Origin: Acinetobacter variabilis | GTDB taxonomy: Bacteria; Pseudomonadota; Gammaproteobacteria; Pseudomonadales; Moraxellaceae | Reading direction: 5' to 3' | Assembly (NCBI RefSeq): GCF_000369625.1 | Contig: NZ_KB850112.1 | Coordinates: 35,194 to 99,193 of the forward strand | Length of the DNA stretch: 64,000 bases | Part shown: positions 37,779 through 51,262 of the stretch, one piece after another | Layout: each line of letters begins with the position of its first letter | How positions within the stretch are numbered: the first letter of the stretch is position 1 | Notes under the pieces: generated by a model | What the model saw: the letters and a program-made list of their open reading frames with translations, nothing else | The model's database searches: none | Told to the model about the DNA's origin: nothing | Program-made: the position numbers and the translations under genes

Positions 37779-38440
37779 TATGGATCTTGGCTTCTGGAAA
37801 GACTAAATTAAATTTAGGCACATAAAAGCTTTGTAAATATTTAGCTTTAGAAAAATCCGGGAATATATCCTGAGTATCTTGCCACTCTGTCTGAATAAGC
37901 TTGGATAAATAACCCCGAAATTGAGGGCTAAACTGATAATGCTGGGATTTCCAGGTTTGCCGGATTTTTAGCATGGAGCTTGGAAGATGATGACTATTTA
38001 AATAGAAAGAACGAGGAGATTTAGGTTTTTTAAGACTAAGCGTCATGCTTTGCACGATGAGTTATGCGACAAATCGTTTCCTGTCCTTGTTGTTGCCAAT
38101 CAAACTCTGCATATTCTTTAGGAATGCCCCACAAGTGCTGACCATGCACAATAGATTCATGGGTAGAGACATAAATTTTCGGAATAGTCGAAAGACGCCG
38201 TCTGCTAATTAAAGGATGATCCATAATTAGCAATTCATCATAAGGACCCACAGGAGAATGATGATAGCGCACCAATAGAACCTGAACGACACGGCCGAGT
38301 GGAGATGGCGCAATCCGAAAACTCTGAAATTCACGAATAAAATGAGGGGTAATCCAGTAATTCAGAATAAAACCCTTCCCCTGCAAATGCCAAGGCGGAA
38401 ATTGATGGACGCTTTTCTCCTGTAGTAATGCATGGCTCAT
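37771..38440 (-). pseudogene. Acetoacetate-decarboxylase-like gene with a frameshift
   Basis: Two frames, 134 aa (38036-38440) and about 94 aa (37771-38055), overlap by 20 bases. The first ends HRAKHDA and the second continues SLKKPKSPRSFYL with no repeat of the start of the family. The total span is 670 bases, that is 223 codons plus one, as expected from a single-base insertion in a gene of about 222 aa. The first half has features of ADC-family proteins (GKGFILNYW, YDELLIM, VSTHESIVHGQHLWGIPKE). It could be real decay or a sequencing error; catalysis cannot be judged. Confidence 0.65.
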
Positions 38441-38543
38441 TATTATTCTCTTGTCTTTAGTCGGCAGGTCACTGCATTATTAGTCATGAAAGATTAATAT
38501 GTTGTGAATCCCAACCTTTCTTTATCAGTAGATGAGTTAAAAA

Positions 38544-39116
38544 ATGTTAAAAAAATCATTGCCTGCTATCGCGTTGATCGCATTTAGCTTGCCAAGTTTT
38601 GCTGCCAATACCCTGATCGAGATGAAGACCTCATCCGGTAATATCGAAATTGAACTCTTTAATGACAAAGCACCGATTACGGTGAAAAACTTTGAAGAAT
38701 ATGTCAAAAGCAACTTCTATACAGGAACCATCTTCCATCGGGTCATTCCAGGCTTCATGATTCAGGGCGGAGGCTTTGATCTCAACATGCAGGAAAAAGC
38801 CAATAATAAAGCTTCAATCAAGAATGAATCAGATAATGGTTTGCAAAACAAACGTGGCACTTTGGCTATGGCACGTACTAATGATCCTAATTCGGCTAAA
38901 GCGCAGTTCTTTATTAACCTGGTAGATAACAGTTTTCTGGACCGTTCACCAAGAAATGCCGGATATGCAGTGTTTGGCCGGGTTACTAAAGGTATGGAAG
39001 TAGTCGATAAGATCGCTCAAGTGCCTACTCAGAACTATGGTATGCATCAGGACGTTCCGAAAACAGCTGTAAAAATCAACAGTGTGACCATTAAAACACC
39101 AATCGTGAAAAAGTAA
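38544..39116 (+). CDS. Secreted cyclophilin-type peptidylprolyl isomerase
   Basis: 190 aa with signal peptide MLKKSLPAIALIAFSLPSFAA. The cyclophilin core includes the catalytic Arg region FHRVIPGFMIQGGG, then AMARTNDPNSAKAQFFINL and GYAVFGRVTKGMEVVDKIA. It accelerates X-Pro isomerisation in the periplasm, as PpiA does. Divergent from the frameshifted ADC-like gene; last gene before the rRNA operon. Confidence 0.93.
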   Translation: MLKKSLPAIALIAFSLPSFAANTLIEMKTSSGNIEIELFNDKAPITVKNFEEYVKSNFYTGTIFHRVIPGFMIQGGGFDLNMQEKANNKASIKNESDNGLQNKRGTLAMARTNDPNSAKAQFFINLVDNSFLDRSPRNAGYAVFGRVTKGMEVVDKIAQVPTQNYGMHQDVPKTAVKINSVTIKTPIVKK

Positions 39117-39250
39117 GTGAAAAATAAAACATAAATGTTTTGTTAGTATTTTATTTGGAATATTATGAACTTATGTAACAATTAGTAGAAAAATGAACCA
39201 ATTTGGTGCATAAAAATGAAACAGTCATGATTGGTGTGCGTTAAAAGCAC

Positions 39251-39278
39251 TTGCTTGTGTAAGAAATTGCCCTATAAT
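39251..39278 (+). promoter_or_regulatory. rRNA operon promoter
   Basis: TTGCTT (39251-39256), a 16-bp spacer, then perfect -10 TATAAT (39273-39278), with a GAGCTC discriminator. About 275 bases of leader follow before 16S. The region from 39117 holds no gene. Confidence 0.78.
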
Positions 39279-39551
39279 GAGCTCATACCGACGAGATAGA
39301 CGGAAACGAGCGAAGCAGATTGCTGAGTTGTTAGGTTTATCGAAGTCCAGCTTCTGGCATTGACGAGATGTTAGAAAGATCATTAAGAGATTATGAAGAA
39401 CAACTTGTGTGGATTTTTACTGGTTGATTGATCGAAATTATTTTCATTGATTGATTGGTTTGAATTACTCGAAGTTTATTTGAGCGAAATTTAAGTCAGG
39501 AAATTGATGAGCCAAGTTTAAGAATTTTACTTATAAAGCTCGAAATGATTT

Positions 39552-41090
<1,539 letters not shown>

Positions 41091-41151
41091 ACGAAAGATT
41101 GACGATTGGTAAGAATCCACAACAAGTTGTTCTTCATGACGATGTATCTGA

Positions 41152-41228
<77 letters not shown>

Positions 41229-41296
41229 CTCCTGACGAAGCAAGTAATTGCAGAGTAAAGCAGAAAATCAGAACATTGAATCCTATATGATAAGCT

Positions 41297-41372
41297 GGGG
41301 ACTTAGCTTAGTTGGTAGAGCGCCTGCTTTGCACGCAGGAGGTCAGGAGTTCGACTCTCCTAGTCTCCACCA
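41297..41372 (+). tRNA. tRNA-Ala (UGC)
   Basis: 76 nt starting GGGGACTTAGC, anticodon TGC in TTTGCACG, T arm GTTCGAC, acceptor AGTCTCC and encoded ACCA. Second spacer tRNA. Confidence 0.97.
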
Positions 41373-41774
41373 CGAATTCATTTGCAAAACACTGTTTTGA
41401 AAATGAATGAGGTGAATGCCTAAGTGGTAACCAGTTAGTTGACTAGATTATAGAATTTAGTAAGAAGTTAGCGTAGTATGCGCGTCTTATTAAATTCTGT
41501 GATTTATCACAGTAATGCAGTCCGACGAGGATGCATTAAATCATTAACAGAATATATTTGAGTTGAAATAATTTGTTCATACTCATGCAAGAGCGGAAAC
41601 AGGAGATCGCAAGATTGACTGTTGAAGTGATTGAATGAGAACTAGCGAAATTAACTGAATCAAGCGTTTTGGTATATGAATCTAATTGAAGCTGTACAGT
41701 GATTAAGTTCACAAGATCGCAAACAACTACGTTGCTACACTGACTTGTAGGTGTAACGACTGTTTGGGGTTGTA
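41373..41774 (+). other. Internal transcribed spacer before 23S
   Basis: About 400 bases between tRNA-Ala and 23S with no gene. It contains the leader half of the 23S processing stem. Confidence 0.7.
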
Positions 41775-44667
<2,893 letters not shown>

Positions 44668-44864
44668 ACAACACCCAAGCAGTTGTATATAAAGCATCAA
44701 TTGATTCACAAATAATCGAAGCAACTTGATTTAGTTCAAAAGCTAGATACAATGAACACCTTAAATTAACTCAGATATACCTGTTAGTAACTCATTTGGA
44801 AAAAGCATTGGCATACACTGAAAAGTGAGACATAAGACCAAAGCAAGTATCCATAAACAGTTGT

Positions 44865-44979
44865 GCTGGCGACCATAGCAAGAGTGAACCACCTGATCCC
44901 TTCCCGAACTCAGAAGTGAAACCTCTTAGCGCTGATGGTAGTGTGGGGTCTCCCATGTGAGAGTAAGTCATCGCCAGCT
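44865..44979 (+). rRNA. rrf: 5S ribosomal RNA
   Basis: About 115 nt beginning GCTGGCGACCATAGCAAGAG and ending ATCGCCAGC, which pair to close helix I. The CCCGAACTCAGAAGTGAAAC region is conserved. Confidence 0.95.
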
Positions 44980-44989
44980 CATTATTCCA

Positions 44990-45024
44990 AAAGCCCTCTG
45001 CTTACGTAGGGGGCTTTTTTTTAT
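44990..45024 (+). terminator. rRNA operon terminator
   Basis: Stem AAAGCCCTC... / ...GGGGGCTTT followed by eight T. Confidence 0.9.
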
Positions 45025-45253
45025 GCGTGGGGTTTCTAGAAAAACAAGTAAATAACCTCCTAATTGTACCTAGATAATAAAAATATAAATAACGTGAAAA
45101 GTATAATTAATTAACTTCGCCTTATTTTCTCATTGGTCTGTCTAAAAATTATTCAATTTACGACTTTAGCCTAAATTTTATTAAAAACATCTAACTTGGT
45201 AAGTTTTGCAGTAGACAAGGTTTAAAGAATCATCCATTTTATATACAAAAGTG

Positions 45254-45267
45254 AATGAACGTTCATT
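45254..45267. promoter_or_regulatory. Perfect 14-bp palindrome upstream of the first MFS gene
   Basis: AATGAACGTTCATT, 42 bases before the ATG, a shape typical of TetR- or MarR-type operators. No regulator gene lies nearby. The 45025-45309 stretch otherwise holds no gene. Confidence 0.55.
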
Positions 45268-45309
45268 TTTTCATAGAATAAAAAAGCTCACAATTGGAGG
45301 TGAGAAAAA

Positions 45310-46674
45310 ATGACAGCAACAACAGTGAATGTGAATGCTGTAGTGGATGAAGCAAAGTTTAAACCTTTTCATTTAAAGATCGTACTTTGGTGCGTATTTG
45401 TCGTTATTTTTGACGGTTATGATCTGGCAATCAACGGTGTTGCTTTACCTCTACTGATGCAAGAATGGAATATGACGGCAGTTCAGGCCGGAATGCTTGC
45501 GAGTACTGCTCTGGCGGGCATGATGTTTGGTGCCATGCTCTTCGGTATGCTGGCAGATAAAATTGGACGAAAAAATGTCATCCTGATTTGTGTGACCTTA
45601 TTCAGTGGATTTACGTTCTGGGGCGGGTTTGCCTCTGGTCCGACTGAATTTGGCATCCTGCGTTTTATTGCCGGCTTAGGTATTGGCGGTGTTTTACCGA
45701 ATCTGGTCGCATTAACTTCTGAATATGCACCACAAAAAATGCGCAGTACCTTAGTCACTACCATGTTTAGTGGCTATGCAGTCGGCGGGATTATGGCGGC
45801 GTTATTAGGTGCCTGGTTTACCCCAAGTTTTGGTTGGGAAATCATGTTCTATATCGCAGGTATTCCATTATTGATGCTGCCTATACTGTATTTGTATTTA
45901 CCAGAATCTTTAACTTTCCTGGTAAAAAAACAGCAAAATGAAAAGGCTAGCAAAATTGTTCAACAGATCAGTCCTGAGCAAAATGTCACTGCAAGTACGC
46001 AGTTTGTACTGAATGAAGTGCATGCACCCGATGCTTCTATTGCCGCTTTATTTAAGCAGGGTCGTAGCATGAGTACCTTATTATTCTGGTGCTGCTTCTT
46101 TATGTGTCTGCTTATGGTCTACGCATTGGGTAGCTGGTTACCAAAACTGATGATGGCAGCGGGTTATTCTCTGGGTAACAGTTTAATGTTCCTGATGGCG
46201 ATGAATATTGGTGCAGTGGTTGGAACCATTGGTGGTGGTATTCTGGCGGATCGTTTCCATCTGAAACCCGTCATTATTGGCATGTTCCTGCTAGGTGCTG
46301 TATCCCTAGTTGGATTAGGCTTTAATTCTCCACGGGCTGTGATCTATCTGTTAGTCGCTGCTGCGGGTGCTTCGGCAATTGGTAGTAGTATTCTGCTCTA
46401 TAGTTTCGTGGCTCAGTACTATCCATTGGCAATCCGCTCTACTGGTATTGGTTGCGCGTCTGCAGTTGGTCGGGTAGGGGCAATCGTTGGTCCAATTATT
46501 ATTGGATTCCTGTTGGGTATGGAGCTGCCACATAAAATGAACTTCTTGGCTGTTGCGATTCCAGCCATTATCGGCGCGATTTCAGTGGCGATGATTGTAC
46601 GTAAAGATCTGAATGCAGAACGGAATGCTGAGACCTTACTGGCGAAACAGAAGCTGAATTCTATTAAAACCTAG
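45310..46674 (+). CDS. MFS transporter, aromatic acid:H+ symporter type, paralog 1
   Basis: 454 aa with 12 membrane segments. The AAHS signature FDGYDLAINGVALPLLMQEW is in the first loop, and the MFS motif GMLADKIGRKNVI follows TM2. LFSGF and PESLTFLVKK precede the central loop. Family members (BenK, PcaK, VanK) import aromatic acids with protons. GGAGG precedes the ATG. No catabolic genes are adjacent, so the substrate is unknown. About 70 percent similar by eye to the gene at 47042, so a tandem duplication. Confidence 0.9.
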   Translation: MTATTVNVNAVVDEAKFKPFHLKIVLWCVFVVIFDGYDLAINGVALPLLMQEWNMTAVQAGMLASTALAGMMFGAMLFGMLADKIGRKNVILICVTLFSGFTFWGGFASGPTEFGILRFIAGLGIGGVLPNLVALTSEYAPQKMRSTLVTTMFSGYAVGGIMAALLGAWFTPSFGWEIMFYIAGIPLLMLPILYLYLPESLTFLVKKQQNEKASKIVQQISPEQNVTASTQFVLNEVHAPDASIAALFKQGRSMSTLLFWCCFFMCLLMVYALGSWLPKLMMAAGYSLGNSLMFLMAMNIGAVVGTIGGGILADRFHLKPVIIGMFLLGAVSLVGLGFNSPRAVIYLLVAAAGASAIGSSILLYSFVAQYYPLAIRSTGIGCASAVGRVGAIVGPIIIGFLLGMELPHKMNFLAVAIPAIIGAISVAMIVRKDLNAERNAETLLAKQKLNSIKT

Positions 46675-46716
46675 TCACTTTTTGCCAATCCACTTGCTAT
46701 AAATCTGAATTGAGTC

Positions 46717-46750
46717 AAAAGATCCCTTTCATAAGAAAGGGATCTTTTGT
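46717..46750 (+). terminator. Terminator after the first MFS gene
   Basis: Stem AAAAGATCCCTTTC / GAAAGGGATCTTTT with loop ATAA. Confidence 0.88.
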
Positions 46751-46878
46751 TTAAAGTATAAAAATCATTCATAAAAAATTGAATAAATCAAAAAATCATT
46801 GGTCTATAGACTATTTATATAAGCATTTTAATGAGAATAATAAATGTCTAATTATTCAATTATTTAGCTTTATAAAAA

Positions 46879-46892
46879 TGTGATAAATCACA
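46879..46892. promoter_or_regulatory. Palindrome upstream of the second MFS gene
   Basis: TGTGATAAATCACA: the arms TGTGA and TCACA match CRP half-sites, but the spacer is four bases instead of six. It is therefore some other regulator site, or chance. The gene-free stretch is 46751-47041. Confidence 0.4.
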
Positions 46893-47041
46893 CAAATAGC
46901 CGCTATTTTATGGCTGAAATTGCTCCATCATTTGGTCTTATTGTGCACTAAATCTCACTTGCGTATATTGCTGAAACTTGAATATTCCCCCCGGATATTC
47001 AAAAGGATTTTATGGACAAGTACTCATGGGAGATGAGAACG

Positions 47042-48391
47042 ATGACAACGGAAACAGTAGATATAAATTCTGTAGTCGATAATGCGAAATTTACGCCTTT
47101 TCACTTCAATGTAGTTGCTTGGTGTTTACTCATTATCTTGTTTGACGGCTACGATTTAGCAATCAATGGTGTTGTTTTACCTTTATTAATGCAGGACTGG
47201 GGCCTAAGTGCCGTTCAAGCGGGAATGCTTGCCAGTACTGCGCTTGCCGGCATGATGTTTGGCGCGATGATCTTTGGTTCTCTGGCAGATAAAATTGGCC
47301 GTAAAAAAGTGATCATGATCTGTATCGTGTTATTCAGTGGCCTGACCTTTGCTGGTGGTTTTGCTTCAAACCCGACTGAGTTCGGTATTTTACGCTTCCT
47401 TGCCGGTCTGGGTATTGGTGGTGTAATGCCAAACCTGGTGGCACTGACCTCTGAATATGCACCACAAAAAATGCGTAGTACCTTGGTGACGACCATGTTC
47501 AGTGGTTATGCGGTAGGTGGTGTGATGGCTGCCTTATTGGGTTCATGGTTTACCCCAAGTTTTGGTTGGCAAATCATGTTCTTTATCGCAGGTATTCCAT
47601 TATTCTTATTACCAGTGATCTGGAAGTTCTTGCCGGAATCTTTAGCCTTTATTGTCAAAGACAACAAACAGGAAAAAGCACGTCAAATTGTACGTCGTTT
47701 GGCTCCAAATCTAAGTGTTACAGAAACTACCATCTTTAAACTGCCACAGGAAAATGTACCTGAAGCAGCAAACGTGGTGAGCCTGTTCCGTCGTGGCCGT
47801 GCAGTAAATACGTTATTGTTCTGGGTCGCTTTCTTCACTTGCCTACTAACCATGTATGCGCTGAGCAGCTGGTTACCGAAGCTGATGATGGCAGCGGGTT
47901 ACTCAATGGATAACAGCCTGATGTTCATGATGGCAATGAACGTAGGTGCAGTGGTTGGTATTGTGGGCGGTGGTATTTTGGCTGACCGTTTCCACCTGAA
48001 ACCGGTATTGATGTTCCTCGGTATGATGGGTGCGATTGTGATGAGCTCAATGGGCTTTGCATCTAACCAGTTCCTGCTTTACATTCTGGTGTTTCTGGCT
48101 GGTGCAGCATCAATTGGTTCGCAAATGTTGCTATACAGCTATGTTGCACAATTCTACCCGTTGGCAGTACGTTCGACAGGTATTGGCTGGTCATCTGCGA
48201 TTGGTCGTATGGGTGCGATTGTTGGCCCGATCCTGATCGGTGGCTTACTGGGTATGAACCTGCCTGCACACTTTAACTTTATGGCAGTCGGTTTACCGGT
48301 ACTGATTACAGCTATTGCGGTTGCTCTCATCATGCATGAAGATGAATCTGAAAAGATTGGTTCAGCAGATACCGTTCCTGCAAAAGCTTAA
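47042..48391 (+). CDS. MFS transporter, aromatic acid:H+ symporter type, paralog 2
   Basis: 449 aa, 12 membrane segments, same family and layout as the preceding gene: FDGYDLAINGVVLPLLMQDW, GSLADKIGRKKVIM, LTSEYAPQKMRSTLVTTMFS. I chose ATG 47042 (MTTETVDINSVVDNAKF), matching the start of paralog 1 (MTATTVNVNAVVDEAKF) and preceded by GGGAGATGAG. The upstream ATG at 47012 adds ten unconserved residues. Differences cluster in the central loop and the C-terminus, so specificity may differ. Own terminator at 48410. Confidence 0.9.
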   Translation: MTTETVDINSVVDNAKFTPFHFNVVAWCLLIILFDGYDLAINGVVLPLLMQDWGLSAVQAGMLASTALAGMMFGAMIFGSLADKIGRKKVIMICIVLFSGLTFAGGFASNPTEFGILRFLAGLGIGGVMPNLVALTSEYAPQKMRSTLVTTMFSGYAVGGVMAALLGSWFTPSFGWQIMFFIAGIPLFLLPVIWKFLPESLAFIVKDNKQEKARQIVRRLAPNLSVTETTIFKLPQENVPEAANVVSLFRRGRAVNTLLFWVAFFTCLLTMYALSSWLPKLMMAAGYSMDNSLMFMMAMNVGAVVGIVGGGILADRFHLKPVLMFLGMMGAIVMSSMGFASNQFLLYILVFLAGAASIGSQMLLYSYVAQFYPLAVRSTGIGWSSAIGRMGAIVGPILIGGLLGMNLPAHFNFMAVGLPVLITAIAVALIMHEDESEKIGSADTVPAKA

Positions 48392-48409
48392 AACCTAGCT
48401 TGAAATAAG

Positions 48410-48435
48410 AAGCCCCCGAAAGGGGGCTTTTTTAT
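48410..48435 (+). terminator. Terminator after the second MFS gene
   Basis: Stem AAGCCCCC / GGGGGCTT, loop GAAA, then T6. Confidence 0.9.
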
Positions 48436-48494
48436 TTACTGTTCATCTAAAGCAATTTAGATTAAAAAATTATGAGTTTAAAAGTTATTAAAAA

Positions 48495-49071
48495 ATGGAC
48501 TATCGCGAGCAATGGGAAAACTTTTTAAATCCTGAAGTATTTAAAGATCGACTAATTAATATTTCGATGTACATAACTATTTATGAAATGTTGAAAGATT
48601 CAATTATTAATCGACTCAAAGACTTTTATGCTATGACTTTAATTGGTGCTAAGGATTTAGAAGGAGAGGAAGAATATAGAACAAAAGTTTTATCAAGACA
48701 TAAAAATCACCTCTACGCTTCTATTTCTTGGTTAATAGAGAATGGAGTCATTAATAAAGAAGATAAAGAAAATATTGAGGCCTTAAAAAGTTATAGAAAC
48801 TATTTAGCACATGAAATGAGTAATATAGTTTTTCAATGGTGAAATAAAAGACCTTATGCAAAACTTTCTATGTACATATCAATTGATTCATAAAATTGAA
48901 AACTGGTGGATTATTAATTTTGAAATGGCAATCAATCCAGATTTTGCCGATGCTAATCTGGAAGATATTGATGTTAATAATATCGAGTCAGGAAAAAAAC
49001 TAATGATTGATATGGCCTTGTCAGTACTTTCAGGAAGCGAAGAGCTATTAAAAAAATTCAAAAGTAATTAA
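48495..49071 (+). pseudogene. Frameshifted HEPN-like protein gene
   Basis: Two frames: 115 aa (48495-48842) and 71 aa (48856-49071). Removing one T from the five-T run at 48829-48833 gives one frame of about 191 aa; the span is 577 bases, that is 192 codons plus one. The helical first part ends in YRNYLAHEM, an Rx4H motif (R101, H106) as in HEPN ribonucleases. The second part is helical and acidic. Codon use is more AT-rich than its neighbours, suggesting transfer. Whether the shift is real decay or a read error is open. Confidence 0.6.
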
Positions 49072-49155
49072 TCAAAGATTTATATATGATGAACTTTCAT
49101 GATGTTGGCTGAGTAAAATCAACCATTTCATAATTAAAAAATCAGGTAAACAGTT

Positions 49156-49479
49156 ATGACTATTAAATCATTCTCCCCAATCCCTGAAGATGATGACGAG
49201 CTGCATCTTCCTGAACTGGTGTATTGGGCATCTTTAGGTGATATTGAACAGGTCGAACAAGCCTTGCAGGAAGGTTTGGATGTCAACTCTGCCGATGAAG
49301 AAGGCTATAGTGCCTTACATGCGGCAGCTGAAAATGATCATCTGGAAGTAGTGAAACTCTTGGTCAGCAAAGGTGCAGATGTCGATCATCGCAGTACCTA
49401 TACCGCTTTAGAACTGGCAGAAATGGCCGGTAATAAAGATGTAGTGGCTTATCTAAAAAGCCTGAAAGGCGGTATTTAA
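49156..49479 (+). CDS. Small ankyrin-repeat protein
   Basis: 107 aa. At least two ankyrin units: NSADEEGYSALHAAAENDHLEVVKLLVSKGADV, then a shorter DHRSTYTALELAEMAGNKDVVAYL. An acidic N-terminal segment (PEDDDELHLPEL) leads into a first degenerate unit. Such proteins are protein-binding scaffolds, cytoplasmic here because there is no signal peptide. The partner is unknown. Confidence 0.85.
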   Translation: MTIKSFSPIPEDDDELHLPELVYWASLGDIEQVEQALQEGLDVNSADEEGYSALHAAAENDHLEVVKLLVSKGADVDHRSTYTALELAEMAGNKDVVAYLKSLKGGI

Positions 49480-49500
49480 ATAAAATAAGATCAAGAAAAT

Positions 49501-49528
49501 AAAAAAGCCTCCAGATGGAGGCTTTTTA
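49501..49528. terminator. Bidirectional terminator
   Basis: Stem AAAGCCTCC / GGAGGCTTT between the convergent ankyrin and PfpI genes. Confidence 0.9.
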
Positions 49529-49538
49529 TGGTTTGAAC

Positions 49539-50090
49539 TTAGGCCGCATCGCCCTCCAGTTCTTTTAAGATAGCGTCATTGAAAGCAGGAATGTCATCCG
49601 GATTACGTGAAGTAATCAGTACCCAGTCGCCAGTATTGCAACGGTGAACCTGTTCATCGACCCATTTACCACCGGCATTTTCCAGATCCAGTTTGAGGCT
49701 CTTGTATGAAGTCAGGTTTTTATCCTTAATTCGCTGTGCATCAATCAGAACCCATGGCGCATGACAGATTGCGGCAATTGGTTTTTGCTGATCAGCAAAA
49801 TGCTGCACGATTTTCTGGGCAGATTCATTAATTCTTAAAGTATCTGCATTCACAGTGCCACCAGGAACAACCAAGAGATCATAATCATCCAGTGTGACAT
49901 GATCAAAACCGGTATCAGGCGTATATGAGGTAGCAGCTTTAGTATCGCCTTTTACTGTTGCCACCTCTTCATTTTTTTCTGCCGCATGAATCACTTCAAA
50001 TCCTTTGGATTTTAGAAAATTTAAAGGCTCGACCAGTTCATCATGTTCAACGCCTTGGTTTGAAGTAATAAAGAGGACCTTTTTTACCAT
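49539..50090 (-). CDS. DJ-1/PfpI family protein
   Basis: 183 aa from ATG 50090 (MVKKVLFITSN); an upstream TTG at 50105 adds five residues. The nucleophile elbow AAICHAPW contains the reactive Cys. EHDELVEPLNFLKSKGF and YDLLVVPGGTVNADTLR are typical of the YhbO/PfpI branch. Members act as deglycases, glyoxalases or stress proteins; the exact activity cannot be fixed here. Confidence 0.9.
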   Translation of the reverse strand: MVKKVLFITSNQGVEHDELVEPLNFLKSKGFEVIHAAEKNEEVATVKGDTKAATSYTPDTGFDHVTLDDYDLLVVPGGTVNADTLRINESAQKIVQHFADQQKPIAAICHAPWVLIDAQRIKDKNLTSYKSLKLDLENAGGKWVDEQVHRCNTGDWVLITSRNPDDIPAFNDAILKELEGDAA

Positions 50091-50199
50091 GATTGCTGTT
50101 CCCAAAAAATGTGAGGATTTTCAGATTAACAACAAGGCGATTCTTACAATGTTGGATTTTTAGCTCGGAACTGTTAAACAATGCTAAGAGTTTATAGAT

Positions 50200-50233
50200 A
50201 AAAAAGCCCCAACATCCTGTTGGGGCTTTTTTC
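50200..50233. terminator. Intrinsic terminator in the PfpI-OM protein interval
   Basis: Stem AAAAGCCCCAACA / TGTTGGGGCTTTT followed by T residues. The remaining 50234-50439 holds no gene. Confidence 0.85.
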
Positions 50234-50439
50234 GTATCTCGTGTCTAGGTATAACTCCTGTCGTACCTCACGTCCTGGTGCACTACTTTATTCTTCTTGT
50301 TTTTAGGTATTTGAGCTTGCTGCTCTGTATGTTTGTAGAATAGTCTGAACCTGAAAGCTGGCATAGACGTCGATGACATCTATCTTTGTACGTATGGGCT
50401 TACAGAGTGAAGGCCAATTTTCATAAGTCATTATATTCC

Positions 50440-51132
50440 TTAGAAGTGTATATCTAAGCCGATATAAGGGCCTTTAAATTCCAGTTCCAAATCTGGCGCA
50501 TTATTTTGTTCGGCATCAATATTCATGATGCGATAGCCAACTTTAGCCCCTACATCGACCAGCAGGTTATCAATAAAGTCATATTGTAGTTCAGCCTGAA
50601 CATCAGTCTTTTTAATATCGCTACCATGACTGTAAACCGCTTCAGCTTTAGCACTCATGCCAGTAAATGGCAGTTTTACCCCAGCTGTAGCATAGAGTAA
50701 TGGACTGTATTCATCTAGATCGTACTGAGTCAGGGCACCTGCATTCAGATTTCTGACTGTACCATCCAGATTAGTCAGACCTGCACCGATATCAGCATGG
50801 GCAATGGTATCCAGCAGTTCGTAATACAGAATATAGTCGATATTATTGAGTTCGATATCGGCAGCACTCAGCGGGGTGCTTTGTTCGCTATTGCTGTCCA
50901 GATTCACATATTTGATTTTGGCATTTGGCAGTAGTGGTACTGGATGTTCAAATGCAACCGACAGTTGTGCTGTACCTTGGCGATCAAGGTCCTGTTTGTC
51001 GGCATTGGCAGACTGGCTATAACCGTCAAAATTCCAGTAGCTGGCATCTGCTTTAAGACCAATCACATCAGCATGGCCTATGCTGCTCAGTCCTAATCCT
51101 AGTAATAATGCAGTGAATAATTGTGTACGCAT
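50440..51132 (-). CDS. Outer-membrane beta-barrel protein, TIGR04219-like
   Basis: 230 aa with signal peptide MRTQLFTALLLGLGLSSIGHA. The mature protein consists of amphipathic strands (VIGLKADASYWNFDGYS, NAKIKYVNLDSN, ILYYELLDTIAHADIGAGLT, VDVGAKVGYRIMNID) and ends in phenylalanine (YIGLDIHF), the C-terminal signature for BAM-assembled barrels. It likely forms a small 8-10 strand barrel. The role is unknown. Confidence 0.85.
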   Translation of the reverse strand: MRTQLFTALLLGLGLSSIGHADVIGLKADASYWNFDGYSQSANADKQDLDRQGTAQLSVAFEHPVPLLPNAKIKYVNLDSNSEQSTPLSAADIELNNIDYILYYELLDTIAHADIGAGLTNLDGTVRNLNAGALTQYDLDEYSPLLYATAGVKLPFTGMSAKAEAVYSHGSDIKKTDVQAELQYDFIDNLLVDVGAKVGYRIMNIDAEQNNAPDLELEFKGPYIGLDIHF

Positions 51133-51262
51133 TTCTAATTTTCCTTACGCTTTCTTTAAATTGAGCGATTTTGTTACCTAAATACATCTTCTTAAACGTA
51201 ATCAGTAAGTGCATGATATAGGTAATTTCTAAAATGTATATGCTAATGTGAAGGGCAGAATA

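Noticed and set aside
46879-46892. CRP binding site
   Set aside because: The spacer between TGTGA and TCACA is four bases, not the required six.
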